A stretch of 64,000 bases of DNA from Anthoceros angustus (GCA_010909165.1 MU008188.1:434001-498000); one strand, 5' to 3'. Numbered from the stretch's first letter, positions 32,791-44,630 are shown. Translations and numbers: made by a program. The notes: a model not told the origin generated them from the letters alone.

Positions 32791-33670
32791 TCATGTCCAT
32801 CTTCTTGGAAGATCACCCTTCGCACCTCCACGCTTGGAGTAGGCTTCCTGCATCTTGTTCTCATTGAAGAACACGTCGTTAGTACGAACAACCTTTCTAG
32901 CCTCGGATCCCACAAACGTATCCCATCTCACCGTAATCACCATAGCCAAGAAAAATACATTTCTTGGACTTAGGTGCCAACTTGTCCCGAAACTCTTTTG
33001 GAACATGGCAAGATGCCTCACAGCCAAACACTCGCAATGCTTGTAGGATGGTTTCTTTCCAGACCATAGCTCCTCGAACCCGCCATCAACAAATTTATTA
33101 GGAGATCTGTTAATAAGATGAACTGCAGACATCGCTCGCCCAAAACCCATTAGGCAATCCGTAGTTTGACAACAAACCACGATCCTCTCCGAATGGTTCT
33201 GCTCATCCGCCACACACCATTTTGTGGAGGAGTATCTGGTGATCAATTCTCTTTTGATTCCCTTGGAATCACGACCTGAAAGCTGAAACATACTCTCCAC
33301 CATTATCCGCCCTTAGACACTTCAATCGGTGCGATCGATTCTCAAGGGTGACAAATTTCAAACACCGTCGAACTTCATCCTTTTTCCTCAAAGGATAAAC
33401 CCACACCTTGCGTGAGAAATCATCTATGAAAGTGACAAAATAGAGGCACCGCCTAATGATGCAAGAGGCATAGGTCCACATACATCACGTGAACCAACTC
33501 AAGAGGTTTACTACTTTTACTCGTGTTCGATGTGATGATTTTGTCTGCTTCCCATATAAACAAAGGCTCACACATCGAGAGATCGAGAAGTTAAGAACAG
33601 GATATAACCGTAACGAGATAAAACCTTCATTCCCTTCTCGAGACATATGTCCTAACCGCAATGCCACAAG
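32791..33670 (-). pseudogene. Copia-1 GAG-pre-integrase and integrase core
   Basis: The block at 33,485-33,667 has the pre-integrase word LRLGHMSREGN. The block at 33,269-33,481 has FVTFIDDFSRKVWVYPLRKK and LRADNGGEY, with two catalytic Asp residues. The block at 32,791-33,303 continues into the Copia integrase C-terminus (SAVHLINRSPNK...). Frameshifts separate them. Confidence 0.87.
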
Positions 33671-34140
33671 GAAACATTTGGTGCTCTGTCACGATCACAT
33701 GATCGATGTGTTTACTCAAGTGAGTACAAAGTGCCACACTCGATCCACGAGCTAACACAAGAGAACCTTTGGAGATCTTCCAAGAGTGATCCCCAAAACC
33801 AGTGGTAACCAAAGATCATCCAAGCCCCGCGCTAATCATGCTCTTTGTCAACTTCGAACATGCCTAACGCCCTTCAAAGATGAATGAAGATCCGTTGTCA
33901 AACTTGAGTTGCACATCACCACGCGCGATCCGCATGCATAGTTATTTCCAAGCCTAACGATCCTTTCCTTGTAGCATCATACGTGCTAAACCACTCTATG
34001 AGGAGTAACATGGAAAGATGCACCGCAGTCAATTATCCAATTGCGTAATAAATGACTATCCACGGTAATTGTGCAAGATTCAAGTAAGAAGAGATAAGGA
34101 CATCTCCGCCTCAACGTAGTTTAACTCTTCCAACATGCAT

Positions 34141-34893
34141 TTAAGTCGCCTTCTTGTCGCCCCCGCTTCTTTTCCTTGGTCCTTTTGAACTTCTCGCACT
34201 CTCTTTTGAAGTGACCCCTTTTGTGACAATAGTGACACTCCACATTCTTGTTACGACTACGAGATTTGCTACGAGAAGCTTCATCCGTTGCTTCCCTTCG
34301 CAGGACCTCCCTCTCACTATGAGGGCACCGGAACCTTTGAAGGTTCCATGTTTTTCCTGCTCACCTCCCAATGTGCTACCTTCTACATTTACAATGGTAA
34401 GACCACTAGCAAGTAATTACTCAGCATAAAGTGTCCCAACTCTCCGTAATGTGACCAATGAAACATAGCTCTCACTAACTGGGAACGTGATACCTTGAGA
34501 TGAGAGCTCTGAAAATGGTATTGAAATCATTCGATGATCGGACATCCTCGTCTTCCTTCATCTTCAAGTCCACCAGCTTTCAACCAATACACCGAGAAGC
34601 CGCACTTTGCTTCTCATAGTCACACACTTCCGCCACATCCGTAACTCGTGGTCTTATCTTTCACATTGAAGTACACGCTTTTGACAATGTTAGCATGATA
34701 GTAGATCTAGCAAGCTCATCCAGTCCCGCCACTCATCCCGAGTCATACTATCCGGTTTGACGCCTAACAACTTTATGGGCTTGATCCGCTTTTTCGCACT
34801 AGAACATTATACACTTGTTCTTTCCGTAACGGAAGTTAGTACCATCTAACTTCTCGATATTGAACATGACGCTCGACGATGAAGACATCATGA
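34141..34893 (-). pseudogene. Copia-1 gag with zinc knuckle
   Basis: The start region on the minus strand near 34,890 reads MMSSSSSVMFNIEKLDGTNF, a usual Copia gag opening. Near 34,185-34,245 one frame gives CHYCHKRGHFKREC, a CX2CX4HX4C zinc knuckle that binds RNA. The frame is broken between the two. Confidence 0.8.
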
Positions 34894-35029
34894 CTCAAAA
34901 ATCGATACGATAAAACACTCGACTCGCCTTGTCGAAAAGTCAAAGAAGAAAGCCACCGCGGCGGTCCGTGTATTTTGCCGCTGACTATTCCACTCGAGTA
35001 ATCCCGAATCGTCGAAATTTTCGCCACCG

Positions 35030-35565
35030 CCCCGCCTCGGCCCGCCGCGCCCGCGCCGCGCCCGCCGCGCCCGCGCCGCGCCGCGCCCGCGCGCGGCCCG
35101 CGCCCGCGCCGCGCCCGCGCCGCGCCCGCGCCCGCGCGCGCGCGCCCGCGCCGCGCCCGCGCCCGCGCCGCGCCCGCGCGCCCGCGCCGCGCCCGCGCGC
35201 GGCCCGCGCGCGGCCCGCGCCGCGCCCGCGGCCGGCCGCGCCCGCCGCCTTTCACTGGGCCTCCTGTGCTTGGTGTTGCTCTGCCGAGCCGCCTCGGCCC
35301 GCGCGCCCGCGCCCGCGCGCCCGCGGCTGCGCGCCGCGCCCGCGGCTGGCCGGCGCTGGCCGCCCGCGGCCGGCCGCGCCCGCGCCGCGCCCGCGCGCGC
35401 CCGCGCCGCGCCCGCGGCCGGCCGCGCCGCGCGCGGCCCGCGCCGCGCCCGCCGCGCCCGCGCGCGGCCCGCGCCGCGCCCGCGGCCGCGCCGCGCCCGC
35501 GCCGCGCCCGCGCCGGCCGCGCCCGCGCGCGCGCGCCCGCGCCGCGATCCGATCACCCGCACCCA
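35030..35565. repeat. Extreme GC-only low-complexity tract
   Basis: Long stretches contain almost only C and G as irregular GCGCCCGCGCC words. In the middle (about 35,250-35,307) is a normal-complexity island that matches 36,452-36,510 (TTGGTGTTGCTC, GCCGAGCCGCCTCGGC). The tract is open in most frames and gives Ala/Arg/Pro frames that are not genes. It could be a true expansion or a sequencing or assembly artefact. Confidence 0.8.
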
Positions 35566-35618
35566 CTAGCCGCCGCCAGCCCCGCACTAGAAAATTCTAG
35601 CATCACAACACAACCAAA

Positions 35619-35633
35619 CCATGGCTCGATACC
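35619..35633 (-). promoter_or_regulatory. Copia-1 primer-binding site
   Basis: On the minus strand the sequence reads GGTATCGAGCCATGG. The usual Copia site complementary to initiator tRNA-Met reads TGGTATCAGAGCCATGG, so one base is missing inside the CAG. Confidence 0.7.
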
Positions 35634-35636
35634 GCT

Positions 35637-35892
35637 TGAAGGATCGTGTGGCAACACATGATGGTGGAAAGAGGAGAGGAGAGGAGGAGGCAAGTGTAGC
35701 TCTCTCACATTGAGATGAGGCTTGAGGGTATTTATACCTCCAATAGCTCCCTAGAAGCTCCACAAGAAGCCCTAGGAAGGAGCACAAGAAGCTTCCTAGT
35801 GATTAGCTTCAGCTAAACTAATGATACTTAACTGACACCTAACTTAGACTAAGTGTATTAGTCTAAGTACATTGGGCTTTAATACCCTTACA
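35637..35892 (-). repeat. Copia-1 5' LTR
   Basis: On the minus strand it starts TGTAAGGG and ends near CCTTCA, next to the primer-binding site. It contains a TATA box (GGTATAAATACC, 35,727-35,738 in complement). The partner LTR is absent from the window. The candidate target site to the right is CTCCG. Confidence 0.75.
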
Positions 35893-36549
35893 CTCCGCAT
35901 GCTCCTCCTCCCGTCGTTTCTGCAGCTCGGCCAACTTGATGGCCATAACGCGGCGCTCCCCTTCCACCTTCCGCAGCTGGACCAATAGCTTCTACTCCTC
36001 TCTCAGAGCTCTCTCCCCGCCATTCATCCTTGCCTGGAGGGCCACCTTCCAGGCGGTCCGGCAGCTCCGCCCGGCTCCTTGCTTCCTCCAAATCCCTCTC
36101 CATCTCGGTGACGTCTGGGCCTCCGCCACCGAACTTCCTCCGCCTCCAACAGAAAATGGGAGCTCTATCTCCCTTTCGTGGTCCTCGATTCTTCCTTGAG
36201 GTCCCTGCCTTCCACTGCTACCTCGGAGTTGTAGCTGTGGTCTCCTTACGGCCCTCCGCCTCGGCTCCTCCGCCTTGTAATCGTGCGGAGATCTTCCATC
36301 TCCGGTGCTTCTCCTCTTCTTCACGGCTTGTCTGCTTGCTTCGCCGCCTTTCAGTTATTCATTACTGGCCACCCCACTGCCTTCCTCCACCGGCTCCGGC
36401 CCCACGGTAGTGGTCTCGGTCGGCCTTTCTGCCTCGGCCTCCAGCCCCTTTCACCTGGGCCTCCCAGGCTTGGTGTTGCTCCTGCCGAGCCGCCTCGGCT
36501 AGGTCCTTGGCCCTTTCCGCCTGCCTTCGGGCCTCCTCTGCCTCCTCTT
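35893..36549 (-). mobile_element. Gag-like element, distal part (element B/C, left fragment)
   Basis: Minus-strand frames are rich in Glu/Arg/Ala: EEAEEARRQAERAKDLAEAA near 36,500-36,560 matches the coiled-coil part of element A (near 25,330). This piece was continuous with 44,889-46,760 before Copia-2 inserted, because the CTCTT duplication sits at both junctions. Copia-1 cuts it at the left. Confidence 0.65.
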
Positions 36550-36808
36550 TAATGATATACAATGTTGATATCATAGTTAGGGTTTAAGGGTTTAAGTTAT
36601 CCATATATTACCAAGATATGATAAGCTAGGGTTTACTAGATATGGTGTCGTTTCATTAGGGTTACGTCTCTAAGTGAATAGATACAACGTTTCATTAAAT
36701 TTAGTTTTAGTTGTCTTTTCATGCATAAGCAACTTACTTCTTTCTTGATCCAACAATGTAATTATTCTATAATGTTTAATTGATCTACATTAGTCCATAA
36801 AATCTTCA
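36550..36808 (+). repeat. Copia-2 5' LTR
   Basis: It starts TAATGATATACAATG and ends AAAATCTTCA. The start is TA, not the usual TG, but it is fixed by the target-site duplication and by the 3' copy. It has one extra G relative to the 3' LTR in the GGGTTTAAGGGTTTAAG stretch. Confidence 0.93.
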
Positions 36809-36824
36809 TGGTATCGAGCTAACC
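36809..36824 (+). promoter_or_regulatory. Copia-2 primer-binding site
   Basis: TGGTATCGAGCTAACC begins directly after the 5' LTR. It resembles the initiator tRNA-Met site TGGTATCAGAGC with one base lost within CAG, as in Copia-1. Confidence 0.8.
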
Positions 36825-37547
36825 TAGTGTAGGTTGCATTCAAATGAATGCACATTGAAATGTGCATCGGAAAATATACAATGCTTTCTTTGATTGTTTT
36901 CTTGTTTTATAAATAAGTTAAAATCAAGAAACATAAGATAGAAAAGAATGGGTGCATTCTTGTTTTATTTCTATTTTTATTTTGATGAATTCATATAGAT
37001 TACGCAAGATCGAGATAGTCTAGCGCACTCCAGTTGAGTTGCTACTTTAGCAATTCAATGGAGGCACACTAGAGCATGCACGGTGGGAGTATATGTAAAA
37101 ATCATATAAAGAAAACAGAAAATGCAGAATTCGCATTGTATATACAATCGTGGCACATAGCCATGGAAAATTACATCTACCATAATCCCGGTGAATCCTA
37201 GGAGGAACAATCAAATCCAAGGCGGGATCGGCCTTGAAATGCCGAGACAAACCACAGCACATCAATTACATGGGCGCATCCTAGTGGAGCAACTTGCCCA
37301 AATCAAGCACAAGGAGACACATTGCGAGGAGCCTTCAACACACTTCTCGAATTGCTGTTCCCAACAGAGCTTGACTTGACATTCACAATTGGACAGCGCG
37401 CGGTGCAACATCAGCCACTTGCTGAGAACATACACCAACGCGGCTTCCTCACAACAGGCGTTGTACAATCTGTAGGTGTAAACACAATTGTTCAGCGTCT
37501 TGAGGCTAACAATAGGAATGTTGAAAACAGATGTCGTCAGATTTCAG
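36825..37547 (+). other. Copia-2 internal leader, no gene
   Basis: This section between the primer-binding site and the duplicated gag region is AT-rich at first and has only short frames. It probably serves as the untranslated leader of the element. Confidence 0.5.
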
Positions 37548-37984
37548 GTCATGTCGCTTGGCTAGCATTGATCTGCAGGATTTGAAAGAGCAGCTAACAC
37601 ACTTAGATTACAAGCTTGTCTTGTGAAACGAGTTGTTGGCCAACCCAAAGATTCGTGAGGCAAAGATGCAAGCACGTAAGTAAAACTAAGCATGAAAGGA
37701 AGTTTGATACACCTAACTCTTGCCCTTCATGCTCCACTTACGCATTCAATAAGTTTGAGATGAGAAACTCTAAGATAGTTTGCATAGCGGTTTGGGAACA
37801 AACCATAGCGCCTGTGAGCTGCTGGAGCAACCACAAAACCAACACGCATTGTAAGTAGAATGTATGGATGGTGAGAATAGTGGCTACAGTGCCCATGATA
37901 GTGTTCATGCTAGTGACCGGAAGAAGACACATTAGAAAGCTTCTTCAATCAGAGGACAAACTCTTAGGAGTTCAGCAACCCAAA

Positions 37985-38530
37985 ATGGGTGACACATCCT
38001 CTACACATAATTTTGAAGCGTGAGTCCTTCAAGGAGAAGGACAGTTCATGAAATGACTTTGACATCGGCTTATAAGAATGGAGGCGTTCTCGAAATGAGA
38101 GGCCTCCTCAAACATGCTCTTGGAAAAGTAGTGAAACCAGACGAGGATCTTGGAGAGGAAGAATGGTTAGCTAAGGACAGTGAGCCAAATACCTCATCTG
38201 TGTGGCCGACAACCGAGATGTTGAGGCGAGAGCAGGTGAATACTTGGCCGAAATCATGAATCGCCTAAAGGAACTCTACGCAGCGAACATGGTAAGCGCA
38301 ATGTGACTCTAAGGAATTTTCGTAACCTAAGGATGAAGGACGGTGACTCGGTGGAGAAACACGTGAGTACCTTGGACCCTAGCCTCACGGCTTGAGTGCC
38401 TCCAAAGTTGCCATTGGAGATGATGAGATGGTGATGAGGCTCCTTCTTTCGCTTCAGTCATGGTCACATTTCGTGACTTCTCATCTGTTGCTCAAACACA
38501 AGCTACGTTGTTAGCTAAAAGCAAGGCATA
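37985..38530 (+). pseudogene. Copia-2 gag, first (broken) copy
   Basis: It is collinear with the intact gag at 39,602-40,177, starting ATGGGTGACACATCC, but about a dozen small indels break the frame. Recognisable peptides remain, such as MRGLLKHALGKVVKPDEDLG and LTTEMLR-like parts. Confidence 0.85.
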
Positions 38531-39601
38531 GAGATGCCCGAAATGAGCTTCTCACAGTGTGAGTTCCATCTTTGCAAGAAGAAGCCAGGACCAACCATAA
38601 GCGAGGAAACACAGGCCGTACACCTCACAACAAGGACGAGGAGGGAAGAAGCCCTTCTCCAAAGGAGGTGGTGGAAACTCTTCGTGGAGGTAGCTCGCGG
38701 ATCCTCACCCGGAAGAAAACAAAGCCGTGAACACAATGTGCAAGCGCCATTGGGAAAAAGAGTGCATAAAAGCGGTGGAGTTCCTCGCAAGGAGGGAACC
38801 ACGAATCAAATGTTGTGGTAAAAAGGTTAATACCCCATCGCTCTTACGGTTGGGACTAGGAGTTTGCTAGTCCATTCGCTTCCCACTTGTCTTTCCTCCA
38901 AAGTGAATCAAACCAACATGAATGGTTCTTAGAATCGTGCTATGCACATATCGCTTTGATAGGAATGAATTTAAAACATACTGATCGATCAATATGTTTA
39001 CCTTGGGGACGATAGGTCTCTAGTCTCTCACGGTCGTGTACAGTTGAGTTAATAGTTCCTCGGAAACACACTCAAGTTAGAAGATGTCTACCATGTGCCC
39101 GAGATGACTAGAAACACGATCTCATTAGAAGATTGAATGCCGAAATAATCGGTCATGTCGCTTGGCTAGCATTGATCTGCAGGATTTGAAAGAGTGCTAA
39201 CACACTTAGATTACAAGCTTGTAATGTTCTTTGAAACGAGTTGTTGGCCAACCCGATTCGAGGTAAAGATGCAAGCACGTAAGTAAAACTAAGCATGAAA
39301 GGAAGTTTGATACACCTAACTCTTGCCCTTTATGCTCCACTTACGCATTCAATAAGTTTGAGATGAGAAACTCTAAGATAGCTGCACGCATAGCAGTTTG
39401 GGAACAAACCATAGCTGCACGCAGAGCTGCCTGGGAGCAACTACAAAACCAACACGCATTGTAAGTAGAATGTATGGATGGTGAGAATAGTGGCTACAGT
39501 GCCCATGATAGTGTTCATGCTAGTGTTCATGCTAAGAAGACACATTAGAAAGCTTCTTCAATACTGTAGAGGACAAACTCTTAGGAGTTCAGCAACCCAA
39601 A

Positions 39602-40177
39602 ATGGGTGACACATCCTCTACACATAATTTTGGAAGCAGTGAGTCCTTCAAGGAGAAGGACAGGTTCAACGGAAATGACTTTGACATCTGGCTTATAAGA
39701 ATGGAGGGCGTTCTCGAAATGAGAGGCCTCCTCAAACATGCTCTTGGAAAAGTAGTGAAACCAGACGAGGGATCTTCGGGAGAGGAAGAATGGTTAGCTA
39801 AGGACAGCGGAGCCAAATACCTCATACGCAGTGGCCTGACAACTGAGATGTTGAGGCAGACAGCAGGGGTGAATACTTCGGCCGAAATCATGAATCGTCT
39901 AAAGGAACTCTACGCAGGCCAGAACATGGTAAGCGCAATGACAGCTCTAAGGAATTTTCAGAACCTAAGGATGAAGGACGGTGACTCAGTGGAGAAACAC
40001 GTGAGTACCTTCAGGACCCTAGCCTCACGGCTTCAGGGTGCCTCCAAAGTTGCCATTGGAGATGATGAGATGGTGATGAGGCTCCTTCTTTCGCTTCCAG
40101 AGTCATGGTCACATTTCGTGACTTCTCATACAGCTGCTCAAACACAAGCTACGTTGTTAGCTAAAAGCAAGGCATAG
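39602..40177 (+). CDS. Copia-2 gag polyprotein N-terminal part
   Basis: An intact 191-codon frame starts MGDTSSTHNF. It has the Copia gag (UBN2-type) pattern: FNGNDFDIWLIRMEGVLEMR near the start, EIMNRLKELY, and LLLSLPESWSHFVTSH before the end. Gag packages the element RNA into virus-like particles in the cytoplasm. A stop follows TLLAKSKA. The zinc-knuckle part would be in the shifted frame after 40,180 but is not clear. In a full element gag and pol are one frame, so the stop probably reflects a lesion or a sequence error. Confidence 0.8.
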   Translation: MGDTSSTHNFGSSESFKEKDRFNGNDFDIWLIRMEGVLEMRGLLKHALGKVVKPDEGSSGEEEWLAKDSGAKYLIRSGLTTEMLRQTAGVNTSAEIMNRLKELYAGQNMVSAMTALRNFQNLRMKDGDSVEKHVSTFRTLASRLQGASKVAIGDDEMVMRLLLSLPESWSHFVTSHTAAQTQATLLAKSKA

Positions 40178-40759
40178 AGATGCCTGAAATGAGCTTCTCA
40201 CAGCTCGTGAGTTCCATGCTGCAAGAAGAAGCCAGCAGGACCAACCATAAGAAAGCAGGGAAACAACAGGCCCTGTATACCTCACAACAAGGACGAGGAG
40301 GGAAGAAGCCCTTCTCCAAAGGAGGTGGTGGAAACTCTTCCAGGGGAGGTAGCTCTGGCGGATCCTCACCCGGGAAGAAAACAAGCTGTGAACCCGCAAG
40401 CGTGCAAGCCGCCCGCCATTGGGAAAAAGAGTGCAAAAAAGGTGGAGTTCCTCGCAAGGAGGGAACCACGAATCAAATGTTGTGGTAAAAAGGTTAATAC
40501 CCCATCGCTCTTACGTTGGGACTAGGAGTTTGCTAGTCCATTTCCCACTTGTCTTTCCTCCAAAGTGAATCAAACCAAGGAATGGTTCTTAGAATCGTGC
40601 TATGCACATATTTGCTTTGATAGGAATGAATTTAAAACATACTGATCGGTTCGATCAATATGTTTACCTTGGGGACGATAGGTCTCTAGTCTCACTGGTC
40701 GTGGCACGTTGAGTTAATAGTTCCTCCGGAAACACACTCAAGTTAGAAGATGTCTACCA

Positions 40760-41830
40760 TGTGCCCGAGATGACTAGAAACGATCTCGTTAGAAGATTGA
40801 ATGCCTCATGTCGTGTTCACAAGAATGCATTAATCATAGATGCATTTGACCCTAGAAAGGTACTTGCGCATGGGTCTTGGACCATGATCCGCTCCGTCTC
40901 CATTTGCACAGTAGCAGAGTCCCACGACACAAGACGTCCCCTTGCATCCGCACAACAAACGGCAAAGGCTCGGTTGTGGCATGCACGCCTAGGTCATCCT
41001 CACATGGCAAAGCTACAAAATTGGCATGAGTGACAGTATCAAGATGGACCTATTGGCCCCTTGACTCCTATACCCTTATGTGAGGCTTGTGTTTTGTCGA
41101 AGAAACACCAAGCGCCTTCAAGAACAAAGCACCTCACCGTGCTTCGATGTACTTGAGCTTGTACATCGATTTGTGTGGACCCTTATCTCAAGCGTCCATT
41201 GGTGGTGGGCGTTATTTCTTAACGTTCTGATGACAAAAGCGATTTGTCACCACCTACATCCCAAGAACAAGAGCGAATGTTTCTCCTATTTCAAGGAATA
41301 CATCAAGTTATTTGAACGTTGGACAGAAAGCGCTCAAGACACTAAGATCGAGACAATGGCGGGAATTCACCTCTAATGAATTCCAGCATTGTAAAGATGA
41401 AGGCATTGACGTCAACTCACGATGGTATACACTCCCCGGCGAATGGAGTGGCGAGGCGTTTGAATCTCACTGCAGGAGATGGTCTCCTCATTCGCATGAT
41501 GCTCAAGCGCCTTACCTTCGGCGAGGCTTTGATGACCTCAACCTTTCTTGAACAGTTACCCACCACACAGTCGAAGGCAAAACTCCTTATGAAGCTTTTA
41601 CGGCCATCCATCCAAAGACTTGAGGACGTTTGCCTTGCATATGCCTTCATACAGACGAGCGAACCAAGCTTTCAAGGCAGCTGCTCATGTTGGGATACGG
41701 AAGGGATAAAAGCATATAAACTATATGATGTTCCTTCTAACAAGGTCATTTATGCTCAGTGTTACCTTGATGAAACAAAGACTTGGGCTTGGTGGGAGCA
41801 CATGTTCATGCTCGATGGCCGAGGATAGTC
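40760..41830 (+). pseudogene. Copia-2 pre-integrase and integrase remnants
   Basis: The frame at 40,761-41,033 ends with ARLWHARLGHPHMAKLQNWH, the GAG-pre-integrase signature. LCEACVLSKKHQAPS-like zinc ligands follow in the next frame near 41,080. The frame at 41,376-41,828 has NSSIVKMKALTSTHDGIHSP, NGVARRLNLT and VIYAQCYLDETKTW, typical of the integrase C-terminal half. Shifts separate them. Confidence 0.8.
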
Positions 41831-42479
41831 TTGAGCTTTCTCATTATGATCGGCGGATCATGGTCGAGCTCTGATGAAAATGTTCTGCGGAGGGAAAATC
41901 GCGGTGTTTGAAGAAGAACCTCGAAATTCACATTAATCCTCCTTTCCGATCATAACCGCTGTGCAATATATTTCGAGCTTGCCGTCAAGAATCACGGGCG
42001 AAGTCGATGCGACGAATTTGTGAAAACACGAGCTGAACTTGTACTATCGACCTCACCTTGACTTTCAATTTAGACCCACTTACAAGACACCATCCGAGGA
42101 GGTAATGACAACTCCATGTCGCTCGACAATGAGCATATTACGATTTTATACTTTCTCCCTCGTGATCAGAACGCTCAAAGCCTTGGCATAAGACTATGGT
42201 TCTCTGGTGGGGTTAGAGCATATGCTCATGTGAGAAATACATGTCTTGTAAGTGGGATATGTCGGGGAGTCGGGTTCTGAGTAGGGTACTGGCAAGACTA
42301 GCTCGGATTTTCACAAGTTCGGCGTGGACTATTTCATTCGTTGAAACGCCAACCATTCCTGTGTGCAATATCGACTTCAAGGACTATGTTGCACGGCAAG
42401 CATTCTTGAATGAATGTGATCGACATAGGCAGTTATGTAGTCAAAGGAGGATTATGTAGGTAAACTTATCAAGATGCGG

Positions 42480-43553
42480 GTTGAAGCGATGCGCAATGGC
42501 TTGGAGCAGAACTTGATCTGAGCTTTTAGTATTAGGTTTCACCAAAAGCCGAGCGGATGGTAGCTGTACATCTACAAGAAAGGTGACATCGTCTGTTACC
42601 TAGCAGTCTATGTAGATGACTGATCTTGTCAAATATGATCGGGTTTATCCAAAAGATTCTTGACACCGCAACTAAGTTTAAGATGTCCGACCTTGGTGAT
42701 CTTGAGTTGTCTTGGTATACATGTTCGTGAGCAGGAAGCGAGTTATCACACTCTCACAACCAAGATACATACTCGAAAGTGCGAGCACTAGGTTTGAAGG
42801 ATGCAAAGCCCTACACCCCTACCAAGTGGAATCAAGCTAAGTTCAAATGTCCCCACAAATGTAGAAGGAAAGGATGTTAGCCGTACCTTATAGGCAGTGT
42901 TGGAAACTCATATATGCAGCAAACACTACTCGTATGGAAGTTGCCTTTGCTACTAGCGCTCTCTCACAGTTCCTGGAGAACCCAGGCCAAGAGCACTGGA
43001 CAAGCATTAAAAGAGTCTTTAGATACTTGAAGGGGACACCACATCGAGGATAAAATATTGCCACACACAGGAGCAACTTGAACTTGAGGTCTTCACCGAT
43101 TCGACTATCTTTGGAAACGTGGACAACAGAGATCTGTTTCTTACGTTGTGAGCATAGCGGTGGACCGATTCTTTGGATGAGCAAGAAAGCGCCAGTTGCT
43201 CTCTCTCGGTCGGTGAATATAGAGTCCTTCTGACTTGCAAAGAGATCATTTGGTGCAAACTACTCCTTAGCGAAATGGGTATACCATTACCTACATGTAC
43301 GCTCATAAGGACCCGGGGCTCCATGTCACTTGCTCGAACCCGGTATTTCATGCAAGGACAAAGCATATCGAGGTTGAGTATCATTTTATCGAGACCTAAT
43401 CAAGGCGGTAAAATCAACCTCGAGTATGTGGCAACGCAAGACAATCCAGCAGACATATTGACTAAGGCTCTAGGAAAAGAGCTTCACGAGAAACATGTTA
43501 AAAGTCTTGGCCTTGGAGACTCCTCGGAGTTCCTTGGCGATGCGACAAAGTAA
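42480..43553 (+). pseudogene. Copia-2 reverse transcriptase and RNase H remnants
   Basis: Broken plus-strand frames carry YLAVYVDD (about 42,600), KFKMSDLGDLE (about 42,680) and, in the last frame, YVATQDNPADILTKALGKEL followed by HVKSLGLGD (43,420-43,530). The last is the conserved RNase H end of Copia pol. The region is shorter and more disrupted than a full reverse transcriptase. Confidence 0.82.
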
Positions 43554-44619
43554 AATCCATGCATGGAACTCTAACTACACCGAAGGAAGAGTGTTCATCA
43601 TCTGTGTAGTCATTAAAAAGAGTCTCATCACGAGACCTGAGAGAGTATGAGTCCCCACAGACTCACTCCGAGGCAGCTGACTCTCATCTTCCTCCTCTTG
43701 GAAGGATCGGACTCAAGGAACGGTGGGTCTTCTCACGCCTTCTTGCCTTGCACGAGATTGTCTTGTTGGAGGTCGACTCTTCTTCGATCGTATGTTAGAT
43801 CCTGCACAAGCATGGGAGCTAGGTTAGCTCTCACACACACACACAGCGAAACATCTTTGTGGAATGGAATTTGGGACTTACTATACGTGCTAACAACATG
43901 GTGAGGATCGCCCGGCAATCTTCAACTTTGATACGGCGCATCTTTTATCGCCACATGAACCCTATACCACATAGGGGTGCGAGGGTGCTTCATGGTGCCG
44001 TAGGAGACAATTTGGGTTTCCTTGAGCAGTCAGAGGCTTGGGAAAGCTTAGGTCCTCACAAGGGTTAGCCGTTCTCGAAAAGCCAAAATCGGGGTGAACA
44101 TGTGCGGATTTGCTTTTACTCTTGTTGCTCTTGGCCTAGAAGGAGTGACACGCAAGAAGGGCCGCCCATGTTTCTTGTTTAGCTGCAGCCTCTGCGTCGC
44201 TAAACTCCTTGGTGGTTCCTTTGGGCGCCACGTCTCTCTTCACGCCCCTTTAATTGCGGGTTCGAAGTCTCCTCTTGTCGCAGTGCTCTAGCAACCGCCT
44301 AGAGCATTTCTGCTGCGGTTTCTTGGGCAAAGTACCCTCGGACTACGACGGTGGCGCCATCTCGATATGGCTCAGGAGTGAAAACCTTCTCTCAAGGCGA
44401 TCGATGCATATGAGGCAAAGAGCGTAAAGGAGAATTATAAAGGGAGCCAACCACTCATTGGCTTCACCTTTGGTACTTGACATTCCATAGTGTCCGTAAA
44501 AGACATGAAGATGGGGCGTAAAGCTCTACCACCACAATATGGCAAAACCAGAAGATTGGAAAACCCGGAGCTCAACTCACAGCAATTCACGGTGAAGGGG
44601 GTTGTACTAACTATTTACA
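43554..44619 (+). other. Copia-2 3' untranslated region
   Basis: This section of about 1 kb between the pol end and the purine tract has only short frames and no recognised gene. A CACACACACACACA run lies at about 43,832. Confidence 0.5.
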
Positions 44620-44630
44620 ACAAGTGGGAG
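44620..44630 (+). promoter_or_regulatory. Copia-2 polypurine tract
   Basis: CAAGTGGGAG lies immediately before the 3' LTR, where plus-strand DNA synthesis is primed in LTR retrotransposons. Confidence 0.75.

Larger units (their letters stand above)
31775..35892 (-). mobile_element. Minus-strand Ty1/Copia retrotransposon, truncated at its 3' end (Copia-1)
   Basis: Reading right to left: a TG-starting LTR (35,892 to about 35,637), a PBS-like site (35,619-35,633), a low-complexity GC tract, gag with a zinc knuckle, GAG-pre-integrase, integrase and reverse transcriptase, in the Copia order with integrase before reverse transcriptase. RNase H and the 3' LTR are not present, so the element is cut near 31,775. 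All frames are broken by small shifts. Confidence 0.85.
37548..40808 (+). repeat. Tandem duplication of about 1.6 kb inside Copia-2
   Basis: Copy 1 (about 37,548-39,147) and copy 2 (39,151-40,808) both run from GGTCATGTCGCTTGGCTAGC through gag to GTGCCCGAGATGACTAG. Copy 2 has an intact gag frame. Copy 1 has many small indels, mostly at CAG, CTG, CGG or GGG words. Confidence 0.88.

Noticed and set aside
34888-35661. Long overlapping Ala/Arg/Pro-rich frames on both strands
   Set aside because: They come from the GC-only tract, which has few stop codons in any frame. No domain or codon bias supports them.
30905-35665. The shared word GTGGCAACACATGA near 30,917 and 35,648 as evidence for the missing Copia-1 LTR
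   Set aside because: Only about 14 bases match. The flanks differ, and a match of that length is expected by chance in a window of this size.
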